A stretch of 64,000 bases of DNA from an uncultured Eggerthellaceae bacterium (GCA_947626195.1 CANQRF010000002.1:1-64000); one strand, 5' to 3'; counted from the stretch's first letter, positions 28,444 through 39,915 are shown. Numbers and translations: made by a program. Notes: generated from the sequence alone by a model not told the origin.

Positions 28444-30429
28444 GTGGCCTTCAGGGAAAGCAAAGAGGAGCGGGAACGGAAGCGCGCTGAGAACAACCTC
28501 AAGAATGAAGGTCGTCGCCTGCAATCGCGCGAGCATTTTATCGTCTTAGGCATTCGCTATTATGCAAAATACTATCTGCTCCTCTGGATAGGGGCCGTGG
28601 CGTTCGTGTTCGCCTTCCTACCCGCGCTTGAACCAGTCGTCAATTATGATTTCACGCGCTTTTTCGCTGGCTCGACGCTCACGATCTCGATCACGACGAT
28701 CACGCTTGCGCTTCCCACCGCGCTCAATATCATCCTCGACCGCTATGCGAAATACACGAACCGCTATATCATCAATATCCTCGTGCAGCGGTTTCCCATA
28801 TCGCTTCTCACGCTTTCGGCGTTCACGTCGTTGATCGTCTCGATGCTGGTGGCGAGCGGGATACTGGGAAACTATTTCTCCCCGACGGGCCTTTCCACGG
28901 TTGCGGCGGCGCTCCTTCTCATGATCTACTGGGCGGGTGTGTGCATCATCTATCTGTTCATCGTCATCGAGAAGATGGTTTATTTCGTCGTGAACGCGCC
29001 GGAGGCCGTGCTGGAGAAGCTCGAGTTCGGCGTCTATAGCGCCTTGGATTTGAGCAACAAGGAGCAATATGCCCATTTCCGCAGCCAGCTCGCCTCGATT
29101 AACGACATTGCGGCGACGCTCGTCGAGCAGTCGACGGGGCGCGATGTCGTTATCATCCGATGCCTTGACGCGTTGCGTTCCATCCATAGGCTCTATCTGG
29201 CGAAGGGCATTCCCGAAACAGACATCGAGAAGCGCAAGCTCGAGTTCAAGGCGGTCCATGCGGTCGATCAGGAGCTCGTGCGCATCTATCGTGCTGCGGC
29301 GACGGCGAAAAACGAACACGCGACGCTCTCGATCGTCAATACGTGGTGCCTTATGGTGCGCGACGCGGTGGAGGCGGGCGCCGACAACCTCTACATCGCC
29401 GAGATGATGAACAAGATACAGCGCTTCCAATCCTATGCGGAGACCTCATTTGTCGAGGTCATCGAGGAGCAGGTATACACCGATTGGTACTTCCTCCTGG
29501 CGGGCCAGCTCCAAGATTTCGCGGGCTCGGTCATGCCGTTCACGCGCATCGCGTCGGTGCGCGAGCTCTCTTCGGCGCTCAGGCGGATCACGACGAACAA
29601 CGATGAGAACCTCTTCCTGCATTTCATGCGCACCGCGTCGAACACCGACCTCGACATCAACCTCGAAGGGTTGAACCGCATCTGGCTCGGGCTTCTCGAT
29701 CGCTCGATTCTCATCTACCTCACCTGGCTCATTGAGAACGAGCCGCGTGACGCGATGGTGTATCTCAACTACCTGCGCATCTACTCCGCACGTCGCAGCA
29801 ACTGGATGCGCTCGGTCATCAGCGACACGCCCGAGCGGATCGATGAGCTTCTGCGGCTGAGCGCCGTCGCCGAGTCGTTGGAGAGCGCCCGGAGCGAGCG
29901 CGATCTCTCGTCGCTGCGCTCCTATACGGAGGAAATGGAAGATGTGGTGCGCACCCATGCCGTGGAAAAGCCCGGCGGCCATGCCGTATCGATCATCGAC
30001 GATGCCGAGGATATGAACGTCGGACGAACGGAGACGGTCTCGGTGGTGACGAAGCTCGTCGCCGACCAGGGGCTTCCGACGCATACGCCGCTCGATGATG
30101 AGACGCGGAAAGTCGTGCAGACGCAGACGGCGAATATTACCGACAGCGATCCGCGGTTGCTCGACAGCACCTCGGCGATGATGGGGCTTCCCGTTTTAGA
30201 CGGCAACGAGGAGCAGGAGCCCTCGCGCGTTTTGGCCTACCTCGTCTTTTTCAAAAACGCCCATATCTCGCAGAAGGATTTCAAGGGAAACTCGCGGCTT
30301 GCCGACCAGATATTCGAGCAGGGGGAGCGCCTGAAGGGGCAGATCGGGAAAGACGCAGGTCTCGCCCATAAGGTGGCGCTTGCCAATCGCGCCGCCGGTG
30401 CGAACGTGCTTGACCTCATTGATGATTGA
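28444..30429 (+). CDS. Large membrane protein, unknown function
   Basis: A 661-residue protein. GTG at 28444 follows AGGATG; a TTG at 28423 is an alternative. After a charged start (RESKEERERKRAENNLK) there are four membrane spans at about 44-62, 75-97, 119-140 and 150-175, then some 480 soluble residues, mainly helical, presumably cytoplasmic. The tail contains a Thr-rich linker (HTPLDDETRKVVQTQTANIT) and a basic C-terminus. No catalytic motif or family is recognised. The gene lies only 17 bases after the tRNA-Val terminator and has no obvious separate promoter, so read-through may drive it. Confidence 0.7.
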   Translation: MAFRESKEERERKRAENNLKNEGRRLQSREHFIVLGIRYYAKYYLLLWIGAVAFVFAFLPALEPVVNYDFTRFFAGSTLTISITTITLALPTALNIILDRYAKYTNRYIINILVQRFPISLLTLSAFTSLIVSMLVASGILGNYFSPTGLSTVAAALLLMIYWAGVCIIYLFIVIEKMVYFVVNAPEAVLEKLEFGVYSALDLSNKEQYAHFRSQLASINDIAATLVEQSTGRDVVIIRCLDALRSIHRLYLAKGIPETDIEKRKLEFKAVHAVDQELVRIYRAAATAKNEHATLSIVNTWCLMVRDAVEAGADNLYIAEMMNKIQRFQSYAETSFVEVIEEQVYTDWYFLLAGQLQDFAGSVMPFTRIASVRELSSALRRITTNNDENLFLHFMRTASNTDLDINLEGLNRIWLGLLDRSILIYLTWLIENEPRDAMVYLNYLRIYSARRSNWMRSVISDTPERIDELLRLSAVAESLESARSERDLSSLRSYTEEMEDVVRTHAVEKPGGHAVSIIDDAEDMNVGRTETVSVVTKLVADQGLPTHTPLDDETRKVVQTQTANITDSDPRLLDSTSAMMGLPVLDGNEEQEPSRVLAYLVFFKNAHISQKDFKGNSRLADQIFEQGERLKGQIGKDAGLAHKVALANRAAGANVLDLIDD

Positions 30430-30464
30430 AATTCTGGCGCTGTTCGGAGGAACGCAAAAAACCA

Positions 30465-30549
30465 TGGTGCGGGCGAAAGGACTTGAACCTTCACGAGTTT
30501 CCCCACCAGAACCTAAATCTGGCGCGTCTGCCTATTCCGCCACGCCCGC
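30465..30549 (-). tRNA. tRNA-Leu (UAG)
   Basis: An 85-base class II tRNA with encoded CCA: acceptor GCGGGCG / CGCCCGC, anticodon stem CCAGA / TCTGG around TTTAGGT (anticodon TAG), a variable arm containing TGGGGAAACTCGTG and T arm AGGTTCAAGTCCTTT. Confidence 0.93.
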
Positions 30550-30853
30550 ACATTTCCCCACACATCTGGAGCATTCGCTGCGTTTTGCGTCGTTCGTATG
30601 ATAGCAGAGGGAAGGCCCGGCTGAAGAGAGAAGCCTTAGCGGGTCGGGTGCAGGCACCCTTCCGTCGTGGCATTCGTGTCCCGCGGCCGATTCTCCCTTA
30701 TTGAAAGAACTTCGTGGATATTGCAGACTTTCACCGCTCAAAAGCGATACGGCGCACTGAATTGCCAACAATGGGGTATTATGTGAGGTTGCAGTTAAGG
30801 GGGAATCCGTTTTAGCTGTGGATAAATGAGAAGACACGATGGAGGATGAATAC
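30550..30853. other. Gap upstream of trigger factor
   Basis: A 304-base gap between tRNA-Leu (minus) and tig (plus). It contains a GGGTGC/GCACCC inverted repeat near 30649-30660 and an AT-richer stretch before tig that should hold the promoter, but no convincing -35/-10 pair or gene. Confidence 0.5.
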
Positions 30854-32323
30854 GTGGAAACGAAAGTCGAATCCTTGGAAAACAACCGAGTGAAGGTTGA
30901 GGCAACCGTCGAAGCCGCCGATGTTGATCGTCGCATGGCTCAAACCTATAAAGATTTCGCGCATCGCTACCGCTTCCCCGGCTTTCGCCCGGGCAAGGCG
31001 CCGCGTCAGGTGATTGACAGCACCGTGGGCGCCGATGCGGTTCGCGCGACAGTGACTGAAGCGCTTCTCAATGAGGCGTACCCGACCATCATCGACGAAA
31101 ACGACATCTACACGATCGGAAACCCGACTTTCGACAATCCCGATGCCATGGTGGAATCCGGCAAGCCGTTCACCTTCAGCTTCACAGTGGACGTGGTGCC
31201 GCAGCTCGAGCTTTCCTCCTATGACGCCGTGGAGATCGAGCTTCCTCCCGAGGAGACGACCGATGAGGAAATAGAGCTCGAGCTTCAGGGATTCCTCGAG
31301 CATTATGGGCAATATCAAGACGAAGAGGACACGGCCGAGGTCACCGAGGACAGCTACCCCGAGTTGGCGTTGAAGGCAACCAATGCCGCAGGCGAGATGA
31401 TCGCGACCATCGATACCGAGGGGCGCATCTACCATATGGGAAGCGGCTTGTTCCCCGCGGCGTTCGACAAGGAGATCCTCGGCATGAAGAAAGGGGATAC
31501 GAAGAAGTTCACCCTTGACGTGCCCGAAGACGACGCCTCGCCCATGACGGTCGGCTATGCGGGCGCTTCCATCGACATCGAGGCAACGTGCACGGTGGTC
31601 AAGAAGCGCGTGCTGCCCGAGCTGACCGACGAATGGGTGGAAGAGACGATGGGCTTCGAGTCCGTCGCCGATCTGCGCGAGGGCATCGCATCTTCGGTGA
31701 AGAGCCAGAAGGACATGCTCATTCCGCGGATGAAGGAAGGCGCTTGCCTGATTGAGCTCGCGAAGCGCCTTGAGGGCGACGTCCCCGCCTCGATGACCGA
31801 AGATGAGGAGACGCATCTTCTGCAAGACTTCTTCACCCAGCTCCAGCAGCAGGGTATGAGCTTCGACACCTACCTGCAGCAACAGGGCCTCACGAGCGAC
31901 GGCTTCAAGGAAGATGTGAAGAAGCAGGCGCTCGACAACGTGAAGCAAGAGCTCGCGCTCGATGCTTGGGCGCGCCATTTCAACATGGAGGCGAGTGCCG
32001 AGGAGATCACGCATGAATTCGAGGTGGCCGGCGTTGAGGATCCCGGGCAAGCCGAGAAAGAATGGCGTGACGAGGGCCGTATCCATCTGGTGCGTCAGGG
32101 CGTGTTGCGCGCCAAGGCCATGCGCGATGTGATGGACAAGGCCCAGGTGACCGAGCTTGCCGTCGGCGATGCGAAGAAGGAAGAGAGCGCCGAGGAGGCC
32201 GAGAAGAAACCCGCGAAGAAGGCCAGCACGCGCAAGACGAGCGCCAAGAAAACCGCAGCTGCCAAGAAAGACCCCGCCGAGGAGCCGAAGGCAGACGAGG
32301 CATCTGAAAACGAGTCGGAGTAA
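30854..32323 (+). CDS. tig: Trigger factor chaperone
   Basis: A 489-residue ribosome-bound chaperone and prolyl isomerase. GTG at 30854 after GGAGG gives METKVESLENNRVKVEATV, matching the usual trigger factor N-terminus; ATG at 30839 would add five residues. The ribosome-docking signature GFRPGKAP follows, then an FKBP-like PPIase domain from about 150 and the helical C-terminal domain (EEETHLLQDFFTQLQQQGMS). From about residue 430 there is a Lys/Ala-rich extension (KKPAKKASTRKTSAKKTAAA) ending in acidic residues, not part of the core fold. It leads the tig-clpP-clpX set, a conserved order. Confidence 0.95.
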   Translation: METKVESLENNRVKVEATVEAADVDRRMAQTYKDFAHRYRFPGFRPGKAPRQVIDSTVGADAVRATVTEALLNEAYPTIIDENDIYTIGNPTFDNPDAMVESGKPFTFSFTVDVVPQLELSSYDAVEIELPPEETTDEEIELELQGFLEHYGQYQDEEDTAEVTEDSYPELALKATNAAGEMIATIDTEGRIYHMGSGLFPAAFDKEILGMKKGDTKKFTLDVPEDDASPMTVGYAGASIDIEATCTVVKKRVLPELTDEWVEETMGFESVADLREGIASSVKSQKDMLIPRMKEGACLIELAKRLEGDVPASMTEDEETHLLQDFFTQLQQQGMSFDTYLQQQGLTSDGFKEDVKKQALDNVKQELALDAWARHFNMEASAEEITHEFEVAGVEDPGQAEKEWRDEGRIHLVRQGVLRAKAMRDVMDKAQVTELAVGDAKKEESAEEAEKKPAKKASTRKTSAKKTAAAKKDPAEEPKADEASENESE

Positions 32324-32386
32324 ATAAGATAAGAAAAGATAAGGAAAAAGATAAAGAGAGAAAGCAACGACGTTAAGGGAGAGCAT

Positions 32387-33025
32387 ATGAGTTTATTGCG
32401 AGCAAACAACGCCTTGATACCTTATGTTATCGAGCAATCGCCGCGCGGCGAGCGCAGCTACGACATCTATTCGCGCCTGCTCAACGACCGCATCATCTTT
32501 TTGGGTGAGCAGATCGACGATCATGTGGCCAATTCGGTGGTGGCGCAGCTGCTTCATCTGGAGAGCGCAGACCCTGACAAGGACATCTCGCTCTACATCA
32601 ACTCCCCGGGCGGCTCGGTGACGGCCGGTCTTGGGATTCTCGACACGATGAACTTCATCAAATGCGACGTATCGACGATCTGCATCGGCGAGTGCGCCTC
32701 GATGGCCGCCGTCTTGCTCTCGGCTGGAGCGCGCGGCAAGCGCATCTGCCTGCCGAATTCGATGGTGCTCATCCACCAGCCGTCCGGCGGCGCGCAAGGC
32801 CAGCAGACCGAGATCGCCATCGTGGCGGACTTCATGCTGAAGACGCGCCAGCGTCTCAACAAGATCCTCGCAGATAACACGGGGCAGACCCTTGAGCGCA
32901 TCCAGCTCGACACTGAGCGCGACAACTACATGACCGCCGAGGAAGCGAAAGCGTATGGCTTGGTCGACGAGATCATCGCTCATCACGGCGTAGCGGTGGA
33001 AAGCAAACCAAGCGAGAAAGAGTAA
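32387..33025 (+). CDS. clpP: ATP-dependent Clp protease proteolytic subunit
   Basis: A 212-residue serine peptidase that forms the double-ring ClpP chamber. The triad is S105 in [10 protein letters not shown]130 in VLIHQPSGG and D179 in LDTERDN; spacing agrees with the family. [14 protein letters not shown] is the oxyanion region. GGGAGA precedes ATG, after a purine-rich 63-base gap from tig. It lies 3 bases before clpX, the partner unfoldase, so the two are co-translated. Confidence 0.96.
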   Translation: MSLLRANNALIPYVIEQSPRGERSYDIYSRLLNDRIIFLGEQIDDHVANSVVAQLLHLESADPDKDISLYINSPGGSVTAGLGILDTMNFIKCDVSTICIGECASMAAVLLSAGARGKRICLPNSMVLIHQPSGGAQGQQTEIAIVADFMLKTRQRLNKILADNTGQTLERIQLDTERDNYMTAEEAKAYGLVDEIIAHHGVAVESKPSEKE

Positions 33026-33028
33026 CGC

Positions 33029-34528
33029 ATGCCGCAAAACGGTGGCTTTGATAGCTTCAACGATGAGATCCGCTGCTCGTTTTGCGGACGACCCCGCAGC
33101 ATGGCGGAGGAATTCATCGCCGGCCCCGATGGCATCTATGTCTGCGACGATTGCATCGCATCGTGCGCGGGCGGCCTTCTTCACGATATGGGTCTGCGGT
33201 TTCTCGAAAAGGGGGATATTGCGAACGAGCTCTCTGAGTTGATCATGGGAGTGAGCGAGCAGCCGGCCGAGGAGCCCCATCTCACCTTCTCGACGCCGCA
33301 GCAGATGCCTCCTCGGCAGTTGTTTGACGAGGAGGCCCCGAGCGAGCCGCCTTCGCGGAAGCGCTCATCGAGGCGTCGCAAGGGGGCCAATCAGGCTCCC
33401 GCCAATCAGGCGCAGCAGAATCTTCCCACGCCGGAGGAGGTGCTGCGCGCGCTTCCCAAGCCGCGTGCCATCTACGAGAGCCTTTCGGAGCACGTGGTGG
33501 GCCAGGAGGAGGCGAAGCGCGCGCTTTCGGTCGCGGTGTACAACCACTACAAGCGCATCAGTTTGGGTGCGAGCATCCATGAGGGCGACGTCGAGCTCTC
33601 GAAGAGCAACATCATGCTCTTGGGGCCGACGGGCTCGGGCAAGACGCTTCTTGCGCAAACGCTCGCGCGCACCCTGCAGGTGCCATTTGCCATCGCGGAC
33701 GCAACGACGCTCACCGAGGCCGGCTACGTTGGCGAGGATGTGGAAAACATCCTCCTGAAGCTCATCACGGCGGCGGACTTCAACATCCCGCGCGCCGAGA
33801 TCGGCATCATCTATGTGGATGAGATCGACAAGATCGCCCGCAAGGCGGAGAATCTCTCGATCACGCGCGACGTCTCGGGCGAGGGCGTTCAGCAAGCGCT
33901 TCTCAAGATCGTCGAGGGCTGCGATGCGAGCGTGCCCCCGCAAGGCGGGAGAAAGCATCCGCAGCAGGAACTCATCCCCATCAACACGACGAACATCCTC
34001 TTCATCCTCGGTGGCGCTTTCGTCGGCTTAAGCGACATCATCGGCCAGCGCATCGGCAAGCGCACGCCGGGCTTCGCAGCAGAGCTTCCCGCATCGCGCA
34101 AGGTGGAAGAGGCCGAGCTCCTCTCGCAGGTTCTGCCCGAGGACCTTCATAAGTACGGGATGATTCCCGAGTTCATCGGCCGCATTCCTGTCATCGCCTC
34201 GCTCTCGGAGCTCTCGGAGGACGATCTCGTGCGCATTCTCACCGAACCGAAGAATGCGCTGGTCAAGCAGTATCGCCGCTTGTTCGAGTTTGAGAACTCG
34301 AATCTCATCTTCGAGGAAGGCGCCCTCCGTGCCATCGCCCATGAGGCTGCCGATCGCGGCACGGGCGCACGTGGCCTTCGCTCGATTTGCGAGCGCGTGC
34401 TGCTCGATGTGATGTACGACCTTCCCGAGGTCGGGAAGGCAACGCAGGTTGTGGTGCATGAGAGCGATGTCCAAGGCGAAACGGTGCCCGAGATCGAGGT
34501 CCTCGCCGAGAAGAAAGCGAGCGCGTAA
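33029..34528 (+). CDS. clpX: Clp protease ATP-binding subunit ClpX
   Basis: A 499-residue AAA+ unfoldase that feeds proteins to ClpP. The zinc-binding domain uses C16, C19, C39 and C42 (CSFCGRP, CDDC). A linker longer than usual, rich in Arg/Lys and Gln ([20 protein letters not shown]), joins it to the ATPase. Walker A is GPTGSGKT at 199-206, Walker [11 protein letters not shown], followed by [14 protein letters not shown] and the FVGLSDI region; GRIPVIASL and [12 protein letters not shown] mark the C-terminal part. Confidence 0.96.
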   Translation: MPQNGGFDSFNDEIRCSFCGRPRSMAEEFIAGPDGIYVCDDCIASCAGGLLHDMGLRFLEKGDIANELSELIMGVSEQPAEEPHLTFSTPQQMPPRQLFDEEAPSEPPSRKRSSRRRKGANQAPANQAQQNLPTPEEVLRALPKPRAIYESLSEHVVGQEEAKRALSVAVYNHYKRISLGASIHEGDVELSKSNIMLLGPTGSGKTLLAQTLARTLQVPFAIADATTLTEAGYVGEDVENILLKLITAADFNIPRAEIGIIYVDEIDKIARKAENLSITRDVSGEGVQQALLKIVEGCDASVPPQGGRKHPQQELIPINTTNILFILGGAFVGLSDIIGQRIGKRTPGFAAELPASRKVEEAELLSQVLPEDLHKYGMIPEFIGRIPVIASLSELSEDDLVRILTEPKNALVKQYRRLFEFENSNLIFEEGALRAIAHEAADRGTGARGLRSICERVLLDVMYDLPEVGKATQVVVHESDVQGETVPEIEVLAEKKASA

Positions 34529-34576
34529 CGCAAAGCAGCTGACAAAAATGCAGGAAAGCCCGAGGAAGAACGAAAT

Positions 34577-37288
34577 ATGACGGATACCGAGCAACGAAAC
34601 GAAGCAAAAAAAGAGGCAGCGGAAAGCTCATCGATGGGATACACCTTTTCCGACGTCGAGCGACCGCTTTTCCTTGCCTGGAAGGAAGCGGGCTATTTCC
34701 AGCGCAGCCCTGGGCGAGGCGTCCATAAGGATGAATCCTATACCGTCGTCATCCCGCCGCCCAACATCACGGGCGTTTTGCATATGGGGCACGCGTTGAA
34801 CGACACGATCCAAGACGCCTGCATTCGCCATGCGCGCATGCAGGGGTATCAAACGCGCTGGATTCTCGGAACCGACCATGCGGGGATTGCGACGCAGACC
34901 AAGGTCGACAAGCATCTTGCCGAGCAGGGCATCAATCGGCGCGAGATAGGCCGCGAGGCGTTTTTGGAGGCATGCCAGGAGTGGCGCCGCGATTACGGCA
35001 CGCGCATCGTCAACCAGATCGCCCAGATGGGATGCTCATGCGATTACGATGATGAGAAATTCACCATGTCGCCGGAGTTCTCCGCGGCGGTTCGCAAGGT
35101 CTTCGTCGACTGGTACCACCAAGGGCTCATCTACCGCGGCAAGCGCATTGTGAACTGGTGTCCGAGTTGCACGACGGCAATCGCCGACGACGAGGCGGAA
35201 TACGAGCCTGAGCAGGGAAAGCTCTGGTATCTGCGCTATCCACTGAAGAACCCGCGGCCTGATCGCGAATACCTCATCGTCGCGACGACGCGCCCCGAGA
35301 CGATGCTCGGGGACACAGGGGTCGCGGTCAATCCCAAGGACGAGCGCTATAAAGACCTCGTGGGGGAGACCGTTGTTCTGCCCATCGTCGATCGCGAGAT
35401 CCCGATCTTCAGCGATTTCTACGTGGACGCGGAGTTTGGAACCGGTGCCGTGAAGGTGACGCCGGCCCACGATCCGAACGACTTCGCGATGGGTGCGCGC
35501 GCAGGGCTCGAGACCATCAACATCCTCGATGAGACGGCCCATGTGGTGGAAGGCTACGGAGAGTTCTCGGGCATGAGCAGGGAAGAGGCCCGCAAGGCCA
35601 TCGTCGCTGAATTCGAGCGGCTCGGCCTTCTCGATCATATCGAGGACCATGACCATTCGGTGATGCATTGCTATCGCTGCCACACCGCGCTTGAGCCGTG
35701 GCTCTCCGAGCAATGGTTTGTGGCGGTCGATGAGCTGAAACGGGCCGCCGCTGCGCCAGTTGAGGACGGCACGATCGAGTTTTTCCCCGCACGGTGGAAG
35801 CAGGTCTACCTCGACTGGCTCGAAAACCTCAAAGATTGGTGCATCTCGCGCCAGCTCTGGTGGGGGCATCGCATCCCGATGTATTACTGCGACGAATGCG
35901 GCTGGATGGATGCGAGCGTCGATGAGATCGATGTTTGTCCCACGTGCGGCGCGCCCGTGCGTCAGGACGAGGACGTGCTCGACACGTGGTTCTCCTCGCA
36001 GCTCTGGCCGTTCGCGACCCAAGGCTGGGCCACGGAGGGGAACGACTCGCCTGAGCTCGTGAAGCACTATCCGACCCAGATGCTCTCAACGGCGCGCGAC
36101 ATCATGGGGCTTTGGGTGGCCCGCATGGTGATGGCGTCGGAATACTGCACGGGGGACATCCCCTTCCAGCAGGTGATCATCCATCCCACCGTCATGGGAG
36201 CCGACGGCAAGCCGATGAGCAAATCGCGCGGAAACGGCATCGATCCGCTGAAGCTCATGGCGGATTACGGCGCCGACGGCATGAGGTTCGGCCTGCTCAC
36301 GCAGGTGACGGGCTCCCAGGCGATCCGATTCGACTATCAGAAGATCGAATCGGCGCGCAACTTCGCCAACAAGATCCGCAATGCAGCCCGCTTCGTGATC
36401 ATGAACCTCGAAGGCTACGAATCGGGCGAGCCGGAGCTGCGGACGCTTGCGGATCGATGGATCTTCTCACGGCTCGCGGGCCTTGTGGAAACGGTCGACG
36501 AAGCATATGCGACCTACGATTTCGGCGAGATGACGCGCGCGCTCAATGGGTTCTTCTGGAACGAGTTCTGCGATTGGTACATCGAATTCTCGAAGGCGCG
36601 TCTGCACAAAGACGCCGATCCTGCCGATCGCCTCGCATGCCAGCGCAACCTCGTCTTCATCCTCGATCAATCGCTGAGGCTCTTGCATCCCATCATGCCC
36701 TTTGTGACCGAAGGGATCTTCCAGGAGCTTCCTATCTCCCATGAAGAGGAGCCAATGCTCATCGGCGCCGAATGGCCCGATGCCGAGCGCCTTTCCGTCT
36801 ATGCCGATCCAGCGGCCGAGCGCGAGATAGCGCTCGTATGCGAGGTCGTGGGCGCTATTCGCTCGACCCGCGCACGCTACAAGATCGCACAGCGCGAGCA
36901 GCTCTCTGTGGTGGTGAAGGCGGCGGGCGATGTGGCGGGGGCCTTGGAGGACAACCGCGGACTCATCGAAAGTTTGGCAACGACCGCCTCGCTTCTCATC
37001 AGCGAAAATGCGGAGAAGCCCGCAGAGGCGAGCGCTTATCTGGGCTCTGAGCTCGAGGTCTACACCGTTTTGAGCGGCTATGTGGATTTTGCCGCCGAAC
37101 GCAAGCGCCTCGAGAAGGAGCAGAACGCCGCCGTCAAGGAGGTCGAGCGTCTCGAGAAAAAGCTCTCGAACCCAGGGTTTCTCGCGAAGGCGGCGCCCGA
37201 GATCATCGAGAAGGATCGCGGGAAGCTCAACGAGGCGAAAAGCATGCTCGAGCGCGTGCGCGGGGAGCTCGACGAGCTGGCCGTATAA
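34577..37288 (+). CDS. valS: Valyl-tRNA synthetase
   Basis: A 903-residue class I aminoacyl-tRNA synthetase that charges tRNA-Val. HIGH-type motif is [14 protein letters not shown], the KMSKS motif is [11 protein letters not shown], and [11 protein letters not shown] and GRDIMGLW-type sequence ([13 protein letters not shown]) identify the valine enzyme. An editing domain lies between ([17 protein letters not shown]). The C-terminus is the coiled coil typical of ValS ([20 protein letters not shown]). GAGGAAG precedes ATG. It follows clpX by 48 bases, probably in one transcript. Confidence 0.96.
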   Translation: MTDTEQRNEAKKEAAESSSMGYTFSDVERPLFLAWKEAGYFQRSPGRGVHKDESYTVVIPPPNITGVLHMGHALNDTIQDACIRHARMQGYQTRWILGTDHAGIATQTKVDKHLAEQGINRREIGREAFLEACQEWRRDYGTRIVNQIAQMGCSCDYDDEKFTMSPEFSAAVRKVFVDWYHQGLIYRGKRIVNWCPSCTTAIADDEAEYEPEQGKLWYLRYPLKNPRPDREYLIVATTRPETMLGDTGVAVNPKDERYKDLVGETVVLPIVDREIPIFSDFYVDAEFGTGAVKVTPAHDPNDFAMGARAGLETINILDETAHVVEGYGEFSGMSREEARKAIVAEFERLGLLDHIEDHDHSVMHCYRCHTALEPWLSEQWFVAVDELKRAAAAPVEDGTIEFFPARWKQVYLDWLENLKDWCISRQLWWGHRIPMYYCDECGWMDASVDEIDVCPTCGAPVRQDEDVLDTWFSSQLWPFATQGWATEGNDSPELVKHYPTQMLSTARDIMGLWVARMVMASEYCTGDIPFQQVIIHPTVMGADGKPMSKSRGNGIDPLKLMADYGADGMRFGLLTQVTGSQAIRFDYQKIESARNFANKIRNAARFVIMNLEGYESGEPELRTLADRWIFSRLAGLVETVDEAYATYDFGEMTRALNGFFWNEFCDWYIEFSKARLHKDADPADRLACQRNLVFILDQSLRLLHPIMPFVTEGIFQELPISHEEEPMLIGAEWPDAERLSVYADPAAEREIALVCEVVGAIRSTRARYKIAQREQLSVVVKAAGDVAGALEDNRGLIESLATTASLLISENAEKPAEASAYLGSELEVYTVLSGYVDFAAERKRLEKEQNAAVKEVERLEKKLSNPGFLAKAAPEIIEKDRGKLNEAKSMLERVRGELDELAV

Positions 37289-37424
37289 GGGTTTGATTGA
37301 GGAAGGCAATGGTGCGTTTCGAGGTCGTCGCGCCCGTTTGCTATAATGCGGCAGAAGCTCTTGCGAAGGGCCGATGGCAAAAGCCCCTGCGAGCGATGAG
37401 GGATACGGAAAGAAGAGGTCTGTT

Positions 37425-37961
37425 ATGAGCGAACTGGTAGAGCAGCTGGTCACGCCGGAAGTGCGTGCTGCCTTCACCGTAGTCGTTGTTTTGCTTGTCG
37501 TTTTGTACGTGCTTTCAATCATCTGGGTGGTGCGCGATGCCTATCTGCGCGGAACGCATTGGTACGTCTGGGCGATCGTCGCCTTGGTGCCGCTCGTCGG
37601 CGTGATCGCCTACTGCCTGCTCAGGCCGCCGCTGCTGCAGATCGATCGCGACGAGCAGGAGCTCGAGATCGCGTTGAAGCAACGGCAGCTCATGCGCTAT
37701 GGCGAATGCGCCACCTGCGGCTATCCAGTTGAGGCCGATTACGTCATCTGCCCGAATTGCAAATCGCAGCTGAAGAACCTCTGCGGATCCTGCCATCACG
37801 CGCTCGACCCTTCTTGGACCGTATGTCCCTATTGCGCGACGCCCGTCGGCTCGCCGGCTCCCACACATGCGACGCGTCCGCGCGGCTCTTCGGGACGTCC
37901 GGCACGCAGCCGTGCGGCGAATCCCGCTCCGGCAGATAACAATATGCGAGCAGCACAATAG
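37425..37961 (+). CDS. Membrane protein with double zinc ribbon
   Basis: A 178-residue protein. ATG at 37425 follows AGAGG. Two membrane spans (about 15-36 and 47-66) precede two zinc ribbons built from C95/C98 with C109/C112 and C120/C123 with C134/C137 (CATCGY, CPNCKS, CGSC, CPYCATP). The tail is basic and disordered (RPRGSSGRPARSRAA). It is located between valS and thrS and ends 12 bases before thrS. The topology suggests a membrane-tethered nucleic-acid or protein-binding module facing the cytoplasm; no specific function is known to me. Confidence 0.7.
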   Translation: MSELVEQLVTPEVRAAFTVVVVLLVVLYVLSIIWVVRDAYLRGTHWYVWAIVALVPLVGVIAYCLLRPPLLQIDRDEQELEIALKQRQLMRYGECATCGYPVEADYVICPNCKSQLKNLCGSCHHALDPSWTVCPYCATPVGSPAPTHATRPRGSSGRPARSRAANPAPADNNMRAAQ

Positions 37962-37973
37962 AAGGTGAATATC

Positions 37974-39887
37974 ATGAAAGTAATTCTTCCCGACGGTTCG
38001 GAGATCGCGGCGGCAGATGGTGCGACGATCGCCGATGTGGCGGCCTCTATCGGCTCCGGCCTCGCGCAAGCGGCGCTTGCCGGAAAGATCAATGGCGCGA
38101 TGGTCGATTTGTCGGCAACCGTCCACGATGGCGACCATGTGGAGATCATCACGAAGAAGAGCCCTGAAGCGCTTGGGCTCATGCGCCATTCCGCGGCTCA
38201 TGTGATGGCCGAGGCGGTGCAAGAGCTCTATCCGGGTGCCCAGATCGGCTTCGGTCCCGAAACCGAGGACGGCTTCTTCTACGACTTCTCGTTGCCGCAG
38301 CCTCTCTCGACCGACGATTTCCCCGCCATCGAGGAGAAGATCGCCGAGATCATAGCCCGCGACGATCCGTTTGTCCGTGAAGTTGTCTCGCGCGAGAAAG
38401 CGAAGGAGCTTTTTGCGGATCAGCGCTTGAAGAGCGAGCATATCGACGATCTTCCCTCCGATGAGGAGATCTCAATCTACCGCCATGGTTCGTTCATGGA
38501 TCTCTGCCATGGCCCGCACCTGCCCTCCGCGGGAAAGATCGGCCCGCTCAAGCTCATGAAGACGGCGGGCGCCTATTGGAAGGGCGATGCCGAGAACGAG
38601 ATGCTCACGCGCATCTACGGCACGGCCTTTTTCAGCAAGAAGGAGCTGGAGGAATACCTTCATAATCTTGAAGAGGCAGAGAAGCGCGATCATCGCAAGC
38701 TTGGCCGCGAGCTGGGGATTTACACGATGGATCCGATGGCGGGCGTGGGGTTGCCGATGTATCTGCCCAAGGGCGCGCGCGTCATCCGCCTTCTGCAGGA
38801 GTGGCTGCGCCGCGACCTCTACGACCGCGGCTATGTGGAGGTCATCACCCCGCATATCTACAACGCCGATGTGTGGAAGACGAGCGGGCACTACAACTTC
38901 TACCGCGACAACATGTATTTCTTCGAGATCAACGAGGGCACGGAGGATAATCCGCGCCCGAGCGAATACGGTGTGAAGCCGATGAACTGCCCAGGGCACG
39001 TGATGCTCTACAAGAGCGAGCTGCATTCCTATCGCGACCTGCCGCTGCGCCTCTTCGAGTTCGGCACGGTGTACCGCCACGAGATGAGCGGCGTCGTGCA
39101 CGGGCTTTTGCGTGCCCGCGGATTCACCCAAGACGACGCGCACATCTTCTGCCGCCGCGACCAGGTGGTCGATGAGGTGGTTGCGATCCTCGATATCGTG
39201 GATTACATCATGACGACCTTCGGCTTCACCTATATGGCGGAGATCTCCACCCGCCCCGAGAAGTCCATCGGCACCGATGACATGTGGGAGTATGCCACCA
39301 CCTCGCTTGAGGAGGCGTGCCGCCGCCACAACCTTGAGTTCGATATCAACGAGGGAGACGGCGCGTTCTATGGCCCGAAGATCGACATCAAGGTGAAAGA
39401 TGCGATCGGGCGCACGTGGCAGTGCTCCACCGTGCAGATCGACTTCAATATGCCCGAGCGCTTCGAGCTCACCTATCGCACCGAGGAAAACACCGAGGAA
39501 CGCCCCTGGATGCTCCATCGCGCGATCTTCGGCTCGATCGAGCGCTTCTTGGGCATCCTCATCGAGCACTATGCGGGCGCGTTCCCGCTGTGGCTCGCGC
39601 CGGTGCAAGTGGCCGTCATCCCGATCGCCGATCGTCATATGGCGGCGGCAGCCGAGTTCGCCGGCGAGATCAAGGCGGCGGGCGGACGTGCGGAGCTCTA
39701 CAGCCAAAACGAGCCGATGCGCGTGAAGATCGCGAAGGCGCAGAGCCAGCGCATTCCCTATATGGTGGTGATGGGGGATAAGGAAATCGAAGAGGGCGTC
39801 ATCAGCGTTCGCGAGCGCAGCGAGGGCGACCTCGGCAAATGGGACCGCTCGAAGTTCCTCTCGATTATTCGCGAAGCCGCTCTCTGA
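37974..39887 (+). CDS. thrS: Threonyl-tRNA synthetase
   Basis: A 637-residue class II synthetase. ATG at 37974 follows AGAAGGTG; a GTG three codons earlier is in frame. It begins with a TGS domain (MKVILPDGSEIAAADGATIAD), then the editing domain with HSAAHVMAEAV, then the catalytic core with motif 2 (FGTVYRHEMSGVVHGLLRARG), FTQDDAHIFC and motif 3 (MLHRAIFGSIERFLGILIEH), and the anticodon-binding domain (PVQVAVIPIADRH). Confidence 0.96.
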   Translation: MKVILPDGSEIAAADGATIADVAASIGSGLAQAALAGKINGAMVDLSATVHDGDHVEIITKKSPEALGLMRHSAAHVMAEAVQELYPGAQIGFGPETEDGFFYDFSLPQPLSTDDFPAIEEKIAEIIARDDPFVREVVSREKAKELFADQRLKSEHIDDLPSDEEISIYRHGSFMDLCHGPHLPSAGKIGPLKLMKTAGAYWKGDAENEMLTRIYGTAFFSKKELEEYLHNLEEAEKRDHRKLGRELGIYTMDPMAGVGLPMYLPKGARVIRLLQEWLRRDLYDRGYVEVITPHIYNADVWKTSGHYNFYRDNMYFFEINEGTEDNPRPSEYGVKPMNCPGHVMLYKSELHSYRDLPLRLFEFGTVYRHEMSGVVHGLLRARGFTQDDAHIFCRRDQVVDEVVAILDIVDYIMTTFGFTYMAEISTRPEKSIGTDDMWEYATTSLEEACRRHNLEFDINEGDGAFYGPKIDIKVKDAIGRTWQCSTVQIDFNMPERFELTYRTEENTEERPWMLHRAIFGSIERFLGILIEHYAGAFPLWLAPVQVAVIPIADRHMAAAAEFAGEIKAAGGRAELYSQNEPMRVKIAKAQSQRIPYMVVMGDKEIEEGVISVRERSEGDLGKWDRSKFLSIIREAAL

Positions 39888-39915
39888 GTTCCGCCGTTTT
39901 GACAAACGGCGGAAC
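39888..39915. terminator. Stem-loop after thrS
   Basis: GTTCCGCCGTTT / AAACGGCGGAAC form 12-base arms around TGAC right after the thrS stop. No U-run follows, so termination strength is uncertain. The rest of the gap to 40099 shows no gene. Confidence 0.5.
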